Origin: JBOEGW01 sp050633625
Lineage (GTDB): Bacteria > Pseudomonadota > Alphaproteobacteria > Rhodobacterales > Rhodobacteraceae
DNA length: 64,000 bases
NCBI GenBank assembly: GCA_050633625.1
Contig: JBOEGW010000004.1
Coordinates: 124,001 to 188,000 of the forward strand
Direction of reading: 5' to 3'
In this document: in pieces, positions 1 to 8,411 of the stretch
Layout of the letters: each line of letters opens with the position of its first letter
Numbering within the stretch: the first letter of the stretch is position 1
The notes under the pieces: model-generated
What the model was told of the DNA's origin: nothing
Databases searched by the model: none
What the model saw: only the letters and a program-made list of their open reading frames with translations
Program-made: the position numbers and the translations under genes

Positions 1-2202
1 GATGGGCTGCACTCGGAGGCGCGCGCTCGTTTGGCAACGGCTTTGGGCGCGTTCGGATCACTCACAGTCCTTGAGCCACCGCGCGCGCGCTTTGGCTTGC
101 TGCCGACACAGGTGAAAGATGGGTTGGTCGAGGTTGAAGCGCTGCGGTCCACTGCGTTTGAAGACGCGACAATTGTTGTCACTGGGCGCGGACCAGATCC
201 GACTGGTATTGAACGTGAATTGGCCCGCGTGACCATGCGGTTTGGAGCGAACGAAACGCGCGCGAAGGACGCGCTGTCCTTGCCGCCCGAACTGCGCAAT
301 CGTATCACCCGTTTCCAAATCGAAGGTCAGCGTTCGGCGGGGGCGGTGACATTGACCGATGACAGTTTGAAACGGCGCAAAGTGGGGCTGGTGTCTAATG
401 CTGCGCGCGAAGAAAGTCTGGCGCTCTTGTCGCCACTAGATTACCTGCGCGAAGCTTTGGTTCCGAGCGCGCAAGTGATCGAAGGTCCACTGGAAGACGT
501 CCTGACCACGGGACCGGATGCGATCATCTTGGTGGATGTTGCTGCACTTTCGGTGCGCGACAGTGATACCTTGAGGGCATGGGTGGCTGAAGGCGGTTTG
601 CTCGTGCGATTTGCGGGCCCACGGCTTGCAGCGCTGGACGGGCGCGATGATGATTTGTTGCCTGTTGAGCTGCGTGCTGGGGGGCGCACGGTGGGCGGCG
701 CGATGAGCTGGGGAGAGCCGCGCAGGCTGGCACCGTTTGAGGCCGAGTCTCCCTTCTATGGGCTGACAATTCCCGATGACATCGAAGTCACCTCGCAAGT
801 CTTAGCGCAACCCGGCCCCGATTTGGCCGCGCGCACCATCGCGGCGCTGGCCGATGGCACACCCCTTGTGACCCGTAAATCTCTGGCGGATGGGCAGGTT
901 GTTTTGTTTCACGTCACCGCGAATGCAGAATGGTCGAGTTTGCCGCTCTCAGGGCTGTTTGTGCAGATGTTGGAGCGCTTGGCGGTGTCGACGACGGGCG
1001 GATCGTTTGCACGCACCGATCTCGTTGGTACGGCGTGGTCCCCGGTTCAGGTGATGGACGGGTTCGGAGCGTTAAGTGACGCGCAAGGGCGCGGTAGCAT
1101 CGAGGGCGCGGCTTTGCTTGGCCCTGTGAACGCTGCGCTTTTGCCCGGATTATATGAAGCGGATCAGCGGCGGGTGGCGGTGAATGTGCTTGGCCCAAAC
1201 GCCCAATTGCAAGCGGCAAACTGGCCAGCGGGGATCACGCCTACGTGGCACGGCACACAACACACACGGGATTTATCCGGCTGGGTGTTGTTGGCGGGAT
1301 TGTTGTTTCTGACGTTGGATATCTTGGCATCTCTCGCGCTCACGGGGCGGTTGCGTGGCCGGGGGCGCACAGGGGCGGCGGGGATGGTCGCACTGATGCT
1401 TCTGGCGGTGACCTCCCTCGCGCCTGACGGTGCGATGGCAAATGACAGCATGGCGATCGCTGCGGCAAATGACGTTACGCTTGCCTATGTGATCACCGGG
1501 GAAGGGACGGTGGATCGCGTCTCTGAGGCGGGGTTGACCGGGTTGAGTTTGCAAATGGGCGCGCGCACCTCTGTTGAACCTGCGATGCCTGTTGGTGTGG
1601 ATCTTGAGGCGGATGATCTCTCACTCTATCCGCTATTATACTGGCCGATCGTGGAAACCCAAAAGGCGCCTTCTGCCGCTGCCTATTCAAAGCTCAACGC
1701 CTATATGCGGGCCGGGGGCATGATTGTTTTTGACACACGCGATGGGGATGTGGCGGGGTTTGGTTCGGCCGGGACACCTGAGGCCAAGCGTTTGCGCCGC
1801 CTCGCGCAGCCGCTTGATATTCCGCCGCTCGGGCCAATTCCGATGGATCACGTTGTCACCCGTGCCTTTTATCTGCTGACGGATTTTCCAGGCCGATATA
1901 TGGGCCAAGCGGTTTGGGCGGAAGCTGCACCTTTGAATGCGGAAATTCTGGAAGGCATGCCCTTTCGCAATCTGAATGATGGGGTGACGCCAGTGATGAT
2001 TGGTGGGAACGATTGGGCGGCGGCCTGGGCTGTGTCCGATACGGGGGCACCTCTGTTTCCGGTTGGGCGCGGATATGCGGGCGAGCGGCAACGCGAAATG
2101 GCTTATCGGTTTGGCGTCAATTTGGTGATGCATGTGCTCACGGGGAATTACAAATCTGATCAGGTGCATGTCCCTGCCTTGCTCGAAAGGATCGGGCAAT
2201 GA
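1..2202 (+). CDS. DUF4159-type membrane protein, 5' end cut by window
   Basis: The reading frame is open from the first base, so the true start lies outside the window; internal TTG and GTG codons are not convincing starts. The visible ~730 residues hold an amidotransferase-like alpha/beta region, a membrane segment near visible residues 410-435 (GWVLLAGLLFLTLDILASLAL), a second hydrophobic stretch ending MAN, and a C-terminal region typical of DUF4159 (motifs YPLLYWPIVE, GGMIVFDTRDG, FYLLTDFPGRY, GNDWAAAW). Family members usually sit in operons with a MoxR ATPase, a DUF58 protein and a BatA-like membrane region; here the next gene overlaps by 4 bp (ATGA). The biochemical role of the family is not established. 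The family call is confident, the function open. Confidence 0.85.
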   Translation, partial: DGLHSEARARLATALGAFGSLTVLEPPRARFGLLPTQVKDGLVEVEALRSTAFEDATIVVTGRGPDPTGIERELARVTMRFGANETRAKDALSLPPELRNRITRFQIEGQRSAGAVTLTDDSLKRRKVGLVSNAAREESLALLSPLDYLREALVPSAQVIEGPLEDVLTTGPDAIILVDVAALSVRDSDTLRAWVAEGGLLVRFAGPRLAALDGRDDDLLPVELRAGGRTVGGAMSWGEPRRLAPFEAESPFYGLTIPDDIEVTSQVLAQPGPDLAARTIAALADGTPLVTRKSLADGQVVLFHVTANAEWSSLPLSGLFVQMLERLAVSTTGGSFARTDLVGTAWSPVQVMDGFGALSDAQGRGSIEGAALLGPVNAALLPGLYEADQRRVAVNVLGPNAQLQAANWPAGITPTWHGTQHTRDLSGWVLLAGLLFLTLDILASLALTGRLRGRGRTGAAGMVALMLLAVTSLAPDGAMANDSMAIAAANDVTLAYVITGEGTVDRVSEAGLTGLSLQMGARTSVEPAMPVGVDLEADDLSLYPLLYWPIVETQKAPSAAAYSKLNAYMRAGGMIVFDTRDGDVAGFGSAGTPEAKRLRRLAQPLDIPPLGPIPMDHVVTRAFYLLTDFPGRYMGQAVWAEAAPLNAEILEGMPFRNLNDGVTPVMIGGNDWAAAWAVSDTGAPLFPVGRGYAGERQREMAYRFGVNLVMHVLTGNYKSDQVHVPALLERIGQ

Positions 2203-4256
2203 CGGCGTCTTCCATCGTTTTTTCGCCGCTTGTGCCCTGGCTGGTGATCTACATTGCCGCCGGTGTGGCCGCGCTTGTGTTGAGCGTGGCTGTGCTACGT
2301 GGTTTGGCAGGGTGGATGCTGCGCGCAGGGGGCGCAATGGCAGTCCTCATCGCGCTTACTGGGCCGTCGATGCAAGTTGAGGAGCGCGCTCAGTTGAGCG
2401 ACTATCTTATCGTTATCGTTGATGAAAGCGCGTCTCAATCTTTGTCGGACCGCGCCGCCCAAACCGAGGCGGCGCTTGCGGCGCTTAGCGCAAAGGCCGC
2501 GCTGATCGCGGGGCTTGAGCTGCGTGTCACACGTATGGAGGATGGGGCGGACAACCGTGGATCATTGCTCCAAACTGCGGTGAGCACGGCGATTGCTGAG
2601 TTGCCCTCGGATCAAATCGCCGGGGTTGTCGTGATTTCTGACGGGGTGGCGCATGATGTGGATTTGGCAGTCAATTCGCCCGCGCCTGTTCACCTTTTGC
2701 GCAGCGGCCATGCGCGCGATTGGGATCGGCGCATCAGCATTTTGAACGCGCCTGCTTTTGCGATTCTGGATGAGGAACAGAACATCACGCTGCGCCTTGA
2801 TGATGGGGGCGCAAGCCCTGAGGCGCAAGACGTGCCCTTATCCATTGCGATTGATGGCGGGGAGGCGCAAACCTATATGGTGCCTGTTGGGCGTGACCTG
2901 AACTTGCCTGTCACCCTGTCGCATGGCGGCGCAAATGTGATCCAGTTCACGACCCCGACCGAGGCAGGCGAGTTGACGGATCGCAACAATACGGCCGTTG
3001 TTTCAATGAATGGGGTGCGGGATCGGCTGCGTGTTTTGCTGGTAACGGGCGTGCCGCATCCAGGGACGCGAACATGGCGTAACCTGCTCAAATCTGACAG
3101 CGCTGTGGACCTTGTGCACTTCACGATTTTGCGCCCGCCCGAAAAACAAGACGGAGTGCCGGTGAGCGAATTGAGCCTTATCGCCTTTCCCACGCAAGAG
3201 TTGTTCTTGGATAAAATTGACGAGTTCGACTTGATCATTTTTGACCGCTACAAAATGCGCGGCATCCTTCCTGCGTCCTATCTCGCCTCGGTGCGGGATT
3301 ACGTTCAGGACGGCGGCGCGGTTTTGGTGGCGGCCGGGCCGGACCTTGCGTCTGCGCAGTCGCTCGCGCGCTCGCCCCTTGGAGAAATTTTGCCCGGCAA
3401 TCCAACGGCGCGGGTGGTGACAGAAGGGTTCCTCCCGACAGTGACCGAAATCGGCCACCGGCATCCGGTGACGCGCGGGCTTGAGGCGGTCGCGCCTGAA
3501 GGGGGCTGGGGGCGATGGATGCGCCTTATTGAGGTCGAGGAAACGGCGGGCATGAAGGTGCTATCCGGGGCCGATGATTTGCCTTTGTTGATGTTGGACC
3601 GGGTCGGAGAGGGGCGTGTGGCGTTATTGGCGTCCGATCATGCGTGGATGTGGTCGCGCGGATTTGAAGGTGGCGGGCCACAGCTCGAACTTCTGAAGCG
3701 CCTTGCGCATTGGATGATGAAGGAACCGGAGCTTGAGGAAGAAGCGTTGAGTGCGACGGCGCTGGGTGGGGAGGTGACGATCACGCGCCGTTCAATGGCG
3801 GAAGGCGCGCGCGAGGTGATTGTGACGCGCCCGGATGGAAGTCAGGAAACGATGCTGCTCAACGAAGTGTCTCCCGGCGTTTTCGAGACGGAGTTTGAAA
3901 CCGATGAGGTTGGGCTGTTTCGTCTTGCGGAAGGAGATCGCACAGCGGTTGTTGCGGTTGGCCCTGCGTCTCCGAAAGAGTTTGAAGAACCGCTCGCAAC
4001 CTCGGCGCTGTTGGCTCCGTTGATCGCTCAAAAACGGGGCGGCGACATCGCAATCGAGGAAGGCGCGCCCACATTGCGTGCTGTGCGCGAAGGGCGCGTT
4101 GCGGCGGGGCGCACATGGATCGGTTACACGCCGCGCGCCGCCTTTTTGGTTGAGGATTTGCGGGTGATACCGCTTGCGCCAGCGTGGTTGATGCTATTGA
4201 TCGCGGCCGCGTTTGGGATTGGCGCTTGGCTCTATGAGGGGCGGCGCGCGGCTTAA
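2199..4256 (+). CDS. Large membrane protein with class I glutamine amidotransferase-like core
   Basis: A 685-residue protein translationally coupled to the DUF4159 gene by a 4-bp ATGA overlap. Two hydrophobic segments near the N terminus (about residues 10-55) and one at the C terminus (about 660-680) flank a large soluble part. That part begins with a VWA-like stretch (YLIVIVDESAS, VVVISDGV) followed by an amidotransferase-like fold (LRVLLVTGVPHPGTRTWRNLL, LIIFDRY, GGAVLVAAGP, GRVALLASDHAWMW). No obvious Cys-His amidotransferase catalytic pair is seen, so it is probably non-enzymatic or divergent. It fits the last gene of the MoxR/DUF58/DUF4159 operon type. Its stop overlaps that of the convergent DUF599 gene within TTAA. 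Confidence 0.75.
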   Translation: MTASSIVFSPLVPWLVIYIAAGVAALVLSVAVLRGLAGWMLRAGGAMAVLIALTGPSMQVEERAQLSDYLIVIVDESASQSLSDRAAQTEAALAALSAKAALIAGLELRVTRMEDGADNRGSLLQTAVSTAIAELPSDQIAGVVVISDGVAHDVDLAVNSPAPVHLLRSGHARDWDRRISILNAPAFAILDEEQNITLRLDDGGASPEAQDVPLSIAIDGGEAQTYMVPVGRDLNLPVTLSHGGANVIQFTTPTEAGELTDRNNTAVVSMNGVRDRLRVLLVTGVPHPGTRTWRNLLKSDSAVDLVHFTILRPPEKQDGVPVSELSLIAFPTQELFLDKIDEFDLIIFDRYKMRGILPASYLASVRDYVQDGGAVLVAAGPDLASAQSLARSPLGEILPGNPTARVVTEGFLPTVTEIGHRHPVTRGLEAVAPEGGWGRWMRLIEVEETAGMKVLSGADDLPLLMLDRVGEGRVALLASDHAWMWSRGFEGGGPQLELLKRLAHWMMKEPELEEEALSATALGGEVTITRRSMAEGAREVIVTRPDGSQETMLLNEVSPGVFETEFETDEVGLFRLAEGDRTAVVAVGPASPKEFEEPLATSALLAPLIAQKRGGDIAIEEGAPTLRAVREGRVAAGRTWIGYTPRAAFLVEDLRVIPLAPAWLMLLIAAAFGIGAWLYEGRRAA

Positions 4257-4942
4257 TCTTCCTGTTTGAGCACCGCGCGCGACGCAGACCCAAACTCGCG
4301 GCGCCACAAGACCACCACAGTGACCAAGGTGCCAAGGATCAGGGCTGGCCCGCCCAGAAGCCATGTCAGCGCGGCCATAGAGAAATAGACGGCGCGTAGT
4401 CCGCGATTGAAAGAGCGCGCGGCGTTGATGTTGATTTCGGCAGCTTTAGCGGCGCGGCTGTAGGCGGAGGGATCGTTTGGATCGTTTGGCACTGAGGCCA
4501 TAACAACGGCACAATAGCCAAACAATCTGTGCGACCAAACAAAGGCTAAAAACCCGCTCGCAAGGAGCAAGATGAGGACAAGGATTTTGACCTCCCAGAC
4601 GAGGTCGGGTGTGGCGGTATCGGTGAATTCGGAGGCAACGCCTTGGATGCGGTCTGTGTTGCCCAAGAGCGCCAAGCCACCGCCAATGGCGAGCATACAG
4701 GCTGAAGCGAAAAACGAGGTGCCTTCTCTCAGGGTGGCGAGCACGGCGCTGTCAAAAATGCGGGGCTGGCGTGTGACGAGTTGCACCATCCAATCGCGGC
4801 GATACTGCGCAACAACGCGCGAAGTTGAGGGGCGCGCGGCGCTTGAGTGCTCAATGCGCCAACCGATGCCTTGCCAGCAGATCAGCAACAAGGCGAGCGC
4901 AACGAAATCCCATTCTGAAAACGCGGAGAGATCTACGGGCAT
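4253..4942 (-). CDS. DUF599 family membrane protein
   Basis: About 229 residues from ATG at 4942. This start is chosen because its A is shared with the stop of the preceding gene (TGATG), a classic coupling arrangement; a slightly longer version from 4969 would begin inside that gene. Four hydrophobic segments are visible (around residues 10-28, 110-130, 140-160 and 200-220). The DUF599 hallmarks are the cytoplasmic RRDWMVQLVTRQPRIFDSAVL stretch, read here as RDWM..LVTRQPRIFDSA, and the RSFNRGLRAVYFSMA segment. The function is unknown. It shares a two-gene minus-strand unit with the CopD/HemJ-like gene. Confidence 0.8.
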   Translation of the reverse strand: MPVDLSAFSEWDFVALALLLICWQGIGWRIEHSSAARPSTSRVVAQYRRDWMVQLVTRQPRIFDSAVLATLREGTSFFASACMLAIGGGLALLGNTDRIQGVASEFTDTATPDLVWEVKILVLILLLASGFLAFVWSHRLFGYCAVVMASVPNDPNDPSAYSRAAKAAEININAARSFNRGLRAVYFSMAALTWLLGGPALILGTLVTVVVLWRREFGSASRAVLKQED

Positions 4943-5352
4943 CAAAACGGCTGCACCACGACGAGCCAAAGAATGGCAATCGTCCCCAAAACAGAGCTTT
5001 CGTTAAACCAACGCAGGAATTTGTCGGATTTTTCAAACCGTCCCTGACGCGCCGCAAGAACGAGTTTGCCTGTATAGCCATAGTGCGCGGCCAATAGGGC
5101 GACGAGCGCGATTTTGGCATGGGTCCATGCGGGCATCCCTAGATTGATTGCGAGCCACAAGCCAAGCAGACTCCCGATGACACCAAGTCCCAGAGAGAAC
5201 CGATAAAGACGGATTGTCAGATCACCAAGGGGTCCGAATTCGCCAAGCCTGTCCCATTCGCGACGCCAGTAAATCAACGCGCGGGGCACTGCAAATATGG
5301 AGGTCATCCACCCCATAACGCAAAGAATATGTATGATTTTTACCCATGCCAT
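4942..5352 (-). CDS. CopD/HemJ-like integral membrane protein
   Basis: About 136 residues with four membrane segments. The pattern is that of the CopD/HemJ (UPF0093) superfamily: an N-terminal WVKIIHILCVMGW helix with a membrane His, a PRALIYW loop, a THAKIALVALLAAHYGY helix with His and Lys, and a short C-terminal helix. HemJ members oxidise protoporphyrinogen IX; whether this one does is inference, since the superfamily also holds copper-resistance proteins. I chose ATG 5352 because homologous proteins begin just before the WxKxxH motif. A GTG at 5406 would add 18 residues and cannot be excluded. It overlaps the DUF599 gene by one base. Confidence 0.7.
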   Translation of the reverse strand: MAWVKIIHILCVMGWMTSIFAVPRALIYWRREWDRLGEFGPLGDLTIRLYRFSLGLGVIGSLLGLWLAINLGMPAWTHAKIALVALLAAHYGYTGKLVLAARQGRFEKSDKFLRWFNESSVLGTIAILWLVVVQPF

Positions 5353-5422
5353 AGCCTCAACTGCCCCAGATTGGCGGTCTATGACAAGAGGGTGCGGCGA
5401 AATCACTGGCCTTATTGTCGTT

Positions 5423-5443
5423 TTGGTAATATTATCTTACCAA
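5423..5443. promoter_or_regulatory. 21-bp palindromic operator before glcD
   Basis: The sequence is TTGGTAA, a 7-nt centre, then TTACCAA; 9 of 10 base pairs about the centre at 5433 are complementary. It ends 2 nt before the glcD Shine-Dalgarno GGAGG (5446-5450). The TTGGT..ACCAA arms resemble operators of GntR/FadR-subfamily regulators such as GlcC, LldR and PdhR, although the spacing between arms is wider than in those. No GntR-type gene lies in the window, so the regulator is unidentified. Confidence 0.6.
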
Positions 5444-5457
5444 TCGGAGGAGCGCCC

Positions 5458-6891
5458 ATGGAAATGCCGAACCCAAGTGCCAGAGTGTTGGCCAAAAAAT
5501 CGCGCGTGGTTGCGCGGCTGCTAGAGGTGTTGCCCAAGACCGCGGTGATCGACGCGCCGGTGAAGTTGAAAGCCTATGAGTGCGATGCGCTGGCGGCCTA
5601 TCGCTGCCCGCCCATGTGCGCGGTTTTGCCAAACAGCACCGATGAGGTCGCCGCCGTGATGCGGGTGTGTTTTGAGGAGGGCGTGCCTGTTGTGCCGCGC
5701 GGCTCTGGAACGTCACTGGCGGGTGGTGCCTTGCCCACTGCGGATTGCGTAATACTAGGTGTGGCGCGTTTGAATGATGTGATCGAGACCAATTATCCGG
5801 ATCGCTATATCAAGGTGCAATCGGGGCGCACGAACTTGTCGGTGACGGGGGCCGTCGAGGAAGACGGATTCTTCTATGCGCCCGACCCTTCCAGCCAATT
5901 GGCCTGTGCGATTGCAGGAAATATCGCGATGAATTCCGGCGGGGCACATTGCTTGAAGTATGGCGTGACGACCAACAATTTGATGGGGGTGACCCTGGTG
6001 ATGGCCGATGGTGAAATTGTCGAAATTGGCGGGGCGCATCTGGACGCGGGCGGGCTTGATCTGTTGGGGTTAATTTGCGGCTCAGAGGGGCAGCTTGGGG
6101 TTGTCACGGAGGCGACTTTGCGGATCCTTGCGAAGCCAGAGGGTGCACGCCCGGTTCTTGTTGGATTTGACAGCAATGAGGTCGCTGGGGCCTGCGTGTC
6201 GGACATTATTAAGGCGGGCATTTTGCCAGTGGCGATTGAATTCATGGACCGCCTCGTTATTCGCGCCGCAGAGGCGCATGTGCAGGCGGGATACCCTGAT
6301 GTGGAGGCCCTGTTGATCATTGAGGTCGAAGGTTCGGAAGCGGAAATCCAAGAGCAGTTGACCCGGATTATCGAGATTGCACAGCGTCACAATCCTGTTG
6401 AACTGCGCGAGAGCACTTCGGCGCAAGAGAGTGCGGCGATTTGGCTGGGGCGAAAGTCGGCGTTTGGGGCGATGGGGCAAATCAACGACTATATGTGTTT
6501 GGACGGAACGATCCCGGTCTCTGAGTTGCCCTTCGTGTTGCGGCGCATCACGGAACTCTCGGCGGGTTATGGTTTGGACGTGGGCAATGTGTTTCACGCA
6601 GGTGATGGCAATATGCATCCATTGATTTTGTTCGATGCAAATGCGCCGGGGGATTTGGAGAAGGCCGAGGCGCTGGGCGCGGATATCTTGAAGCTTTGTG
6701 TCGAGGTTGGAGGGTGCCTTACGGGGGAACATGGCGTTGGTGTTGAGAAACGTGAGTTGATGGACAGGCAATATGCGCCCGATGACTTGGAGATTCAGAT
6801 GGCCGTCAAAGATGTGTTCGATCCGACGTGGATATTGAACCCGGCGAAGGTGTTTCCGTTGCATGCCAGCGCGCAAAGGCGGGGGGCATAA
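5458..6891 (+). CDS. glcD: Glycolate oxidase subunit GlcD (FAD-linked)
   Basis: A 477-residue FAD-binding subunit of glycolate dehydrogenase, which oxidises glycolate to glyoxylate together with GlcE and GlcF. The PCMH-type FAD domain is visible (VPVVPRGSGTSLAGGALP, near residues 75-95) and the C-terminal FAD oxidase domain carries GNVFHAGDGNMHPLI and CLTGEHGVGVEKRELM, the conserved GEHGVG motif. ATG 5458 is preceded by GGAGG at a good distance; upstream in-frame ATGs lie in non-coding sequence across the palindrome. The length suits the family. It is first in an operon with glcE, a small membrane gene and glcF. Confidence 0.95.
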   Translation: MEMPNPSARVLAKKSRVVARLLEVLPKTAVIDAPVKLKAYECDALAAYRCPPMCAVLPNSTDEVAAVMRVCFEEGVPVVPRGSGTSLAGGALPTADCVILGVARLNDVIETNYPDRYIKVQSGRTNLSVTGAVEEDGFFYAPDPSSQLACAIAGNIAMNSGGAHCLKYGVTTNNLMGVTLVMADGEIVEIGGAHLDAGGLDLLGLICGSEGQLGVVTEATLRILAKPEGARPVLVGFDSNEVAGACVSDIIKAGILPVAIEFMDRLVIRAAEAHVQAGYPDVEALLIIEVEGSEAEIQEQLTRIIEIAQRHNPVELRESTSAQESAAIWLGRKSAFGAMGQINDYMCLDGTIPVSELPFVLRRITELSAGYGLDVGNVFHAGDGNMHPLILFDANAPGDLEKAEALGADILKLCVEVGGCLTGEHGVGVEKRELMDRQYAPDDLEIQMAVKDVFDPTWILNPAKVFPLHASAQRRGA

Positions 6892-6958
6892 GGGGCGCTG
6901 CCCCCGGATCAAAATAGGATTTTGACCCTCCCCCGAGGTATTTTTGAAACAAGGAAAG
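6892..6958 (+). repeat. Intercistronic repeat, copy a (glcD/glcE)
   Basis: The copy starts directly after the glcD stop codon and has a GC-rich hairpin-like part (GGGGCGCTGCCCC), then CCCCCGAGGTATTTTTGAAA and CAAGGAAAG. The AAGGAAAG at 6951-6958 is well placed as Shine-Dalgarno for glcE at 6964, so the element fills the whole gap between the two genes. Confidence 0.75.
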
Positions 6959-6963
6959 CCAAC

Positions 6964-8088
6964 GTGGTTTTGAGTGAAGCAGATGTCGCAGAGATAATCG
7001 CGGGCGCGGGGGCGCCGTTGCGCATACTGGGCGGTGGCACGCGCGATATTGGACACCCCGCGTTGGGCGAGCGGCTTTCGGTCGCGGGTTTGAGCGGGGT
7101 TGAGCTGTATGAGCCGGGTGCGTTGACGCTTGTTGTGCGCGCTGGCACGCCTGTGTTGGAAATTGAAGACCTGCTGGCGCGCGAGGGGCAGCGGCTTGGG
7201 TTTGAGCCGATGGATCATCGCGGGCTTCTCGGCACGGAAGGGACGCCAACGATTGGCGGTGTGGCGGCGGCGAATGTGTCGGGGCCACGGCGCATTCAGG
7301 CGGGGGCGGCGCGTGATTTTACGCTTGGGGCGCGGTTCGTGGACGGGCAGGGCCGGGTGATCAAGAATGGTGGGCGAGTGATGAAGAACGTCACCGGATA
7401 TGATCTTGTGAAACTGTTGGCCGGGTCATGGGGCACGCTTGGTGTGCTGACGGAATTGAGCTTTAAGGTACAAGCGATCCCCGAAACGGAGGCGACGGTT
7501 TGGGCCGAGGGGCTTTCGGATACGGCGGCGATTTCTGCGCTTTCAGATGCGCTCGGCTCGCCCTTTGATGTCACCGGCGCGGCGCATGACCCGAAGGGGA
7601 AGACCATGGTGCGGATTGAGGGGCTGGAAGGCTCGGTCTCGTACCGTGCGCGGGCGTTGCAAGATCGTTTGGCTGGATTTGAGGTGATGGATGGGGCGGC
7701 GAGCAAGGCGGCTTGGGCCAAGGTGCGCGATGTTGTGGATTTCGCTCATAAGCCGATCGTCTGGAAGGTCTCAACCCAACCTTCCAAAGCGGCTGAAGTG
7801 TCGGCGCAGCTCTCGGGCGCGGGCATTGAACATGAGGTGCTTTATGATTGGGGTGGTGGGCTGATGTGGATCGCGCCAGAGGAGGCCAGCGAAGCAGTCC
7901 TTCGCGCCGCTGTTTGGGCGGCAGGTGGGCACGCAACCTTGGTCAAAGCACCACTAGGGTTGCGCGGAAAAACTAACATTTTCGAACCTCAACCAGCGCA
8001 TCTCGCGCGATTGACGCAGGAATTGAAGCAGAAATTCGACCCAAAGGGCATTTTGAACCCCGGTTTGATGGGGGGGGCGTATGGCTGA
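6964..8088 (+). CDS. glcE: Glycolate oxidase subunit GlcE (FAD-binding)
   Basis: A 374-residue second FAD-binding subunit of glycolate dehydrogenase. It has the N-terminal nucleotide-binding segment (PLRILGGGTRDIG), the GTEGTPTIGGVAAANVSGPRR region and GRVMKNVTGYDLVKLLAGSWGTLGVLTE, all typical of GlcE. A GTG at 6964 is preferred because AAGGAAAG lies 8 nt upstream; TTG at 6970 is a possible alternative, and a longer version from 6922 would run into the repeat. The next gene overlaps its 3' end by 8 bp. Confidence 0.92.
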   Translation: MVLSEADVAEIIAGAGAPLRILGGGTRDIGHPALGERLSVAGLSGVELYEPGALTLVVRAGTPVLEIEDLLAREGQRLGFEPMDHRGLLGTEGTPTIGGVAAANVSGPRRIQAGAARDFTLGARFVDGQGRVIKNGGRVMKNVTGYDLVKLLAGSWGTLGVLTELSFKVQAIPETEATVWAEGLSDTAAISALSDALGSPFDVTGAAHDPKGKTMVRIEGLEGSVSYRARALQDRLAGFEVMDGAASKAAWAKVRDVVDFAHKPIVWKVSTQPSKAAEVSAQLSGAGIEHEVLYDWGGGLMWIAPEEASEAVLRAAVWAAGGHATLVKAPLGLRGKTNIFEPQPAHLARLTQELKQKFDPKGILNPGLMGGAYG

Positions 8089-8410
8089 GCTCGTCGCACT
8101 AACCATGATCTGCACAGTCGCCGGGGGCTTGGCGATTGCCCCGCCAACATGGCAATGGATCGGTGGCGTTTTTGCTGCGTGGCTTTTCATCATGCTGGTT
8201 CTCGCCCTGTCAGAAGGGCCGGGGGCTTTTGATTACGGTGGGTTCGTATTGGCCGCGGGCGCGGTTATTGGCGGTCTCTTCGCAGTGATTTGCCTGCTTG
8301 TCCGGCGCGCCCTTCCTCAAAACACGGTGCGCATCCTTGCTGGTCTTGTGTCGTTTTGCGCGACAGCAGCTGTGACTACCTACACCTTTTTCATGGCCTA
8401 CGGAGCCTGA
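8081..8410 (+). CDS. Small membrane protein within the glc operon
   Basis: A 109-residue hydrophobic protein with about four predicted membrane segments (residues 4-22, 25-45, 52-75, 86-106) and no recognisable domain. It overlaps the end of glcE by 8 bp and ends one base before the glcF start, so it is certainly co-transcribed. E. coli has no equivalent between glcE and glcF. A role in membrane anchoring of the GlcDEF complex or in glycolate uptake is a guess from position only. Confidence 0.8.
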   Translation: MAELVALTMICTVAGGLAIAPPTWQWIGGVFAAWLFIMLVLALSEGPGAFDYGGFVLAAGAVIGGLFAVICLLVRRALPQNTVRILAGLVSFCATAAVTTYTFFMAYGA

Positions 8411-8411
8411 C

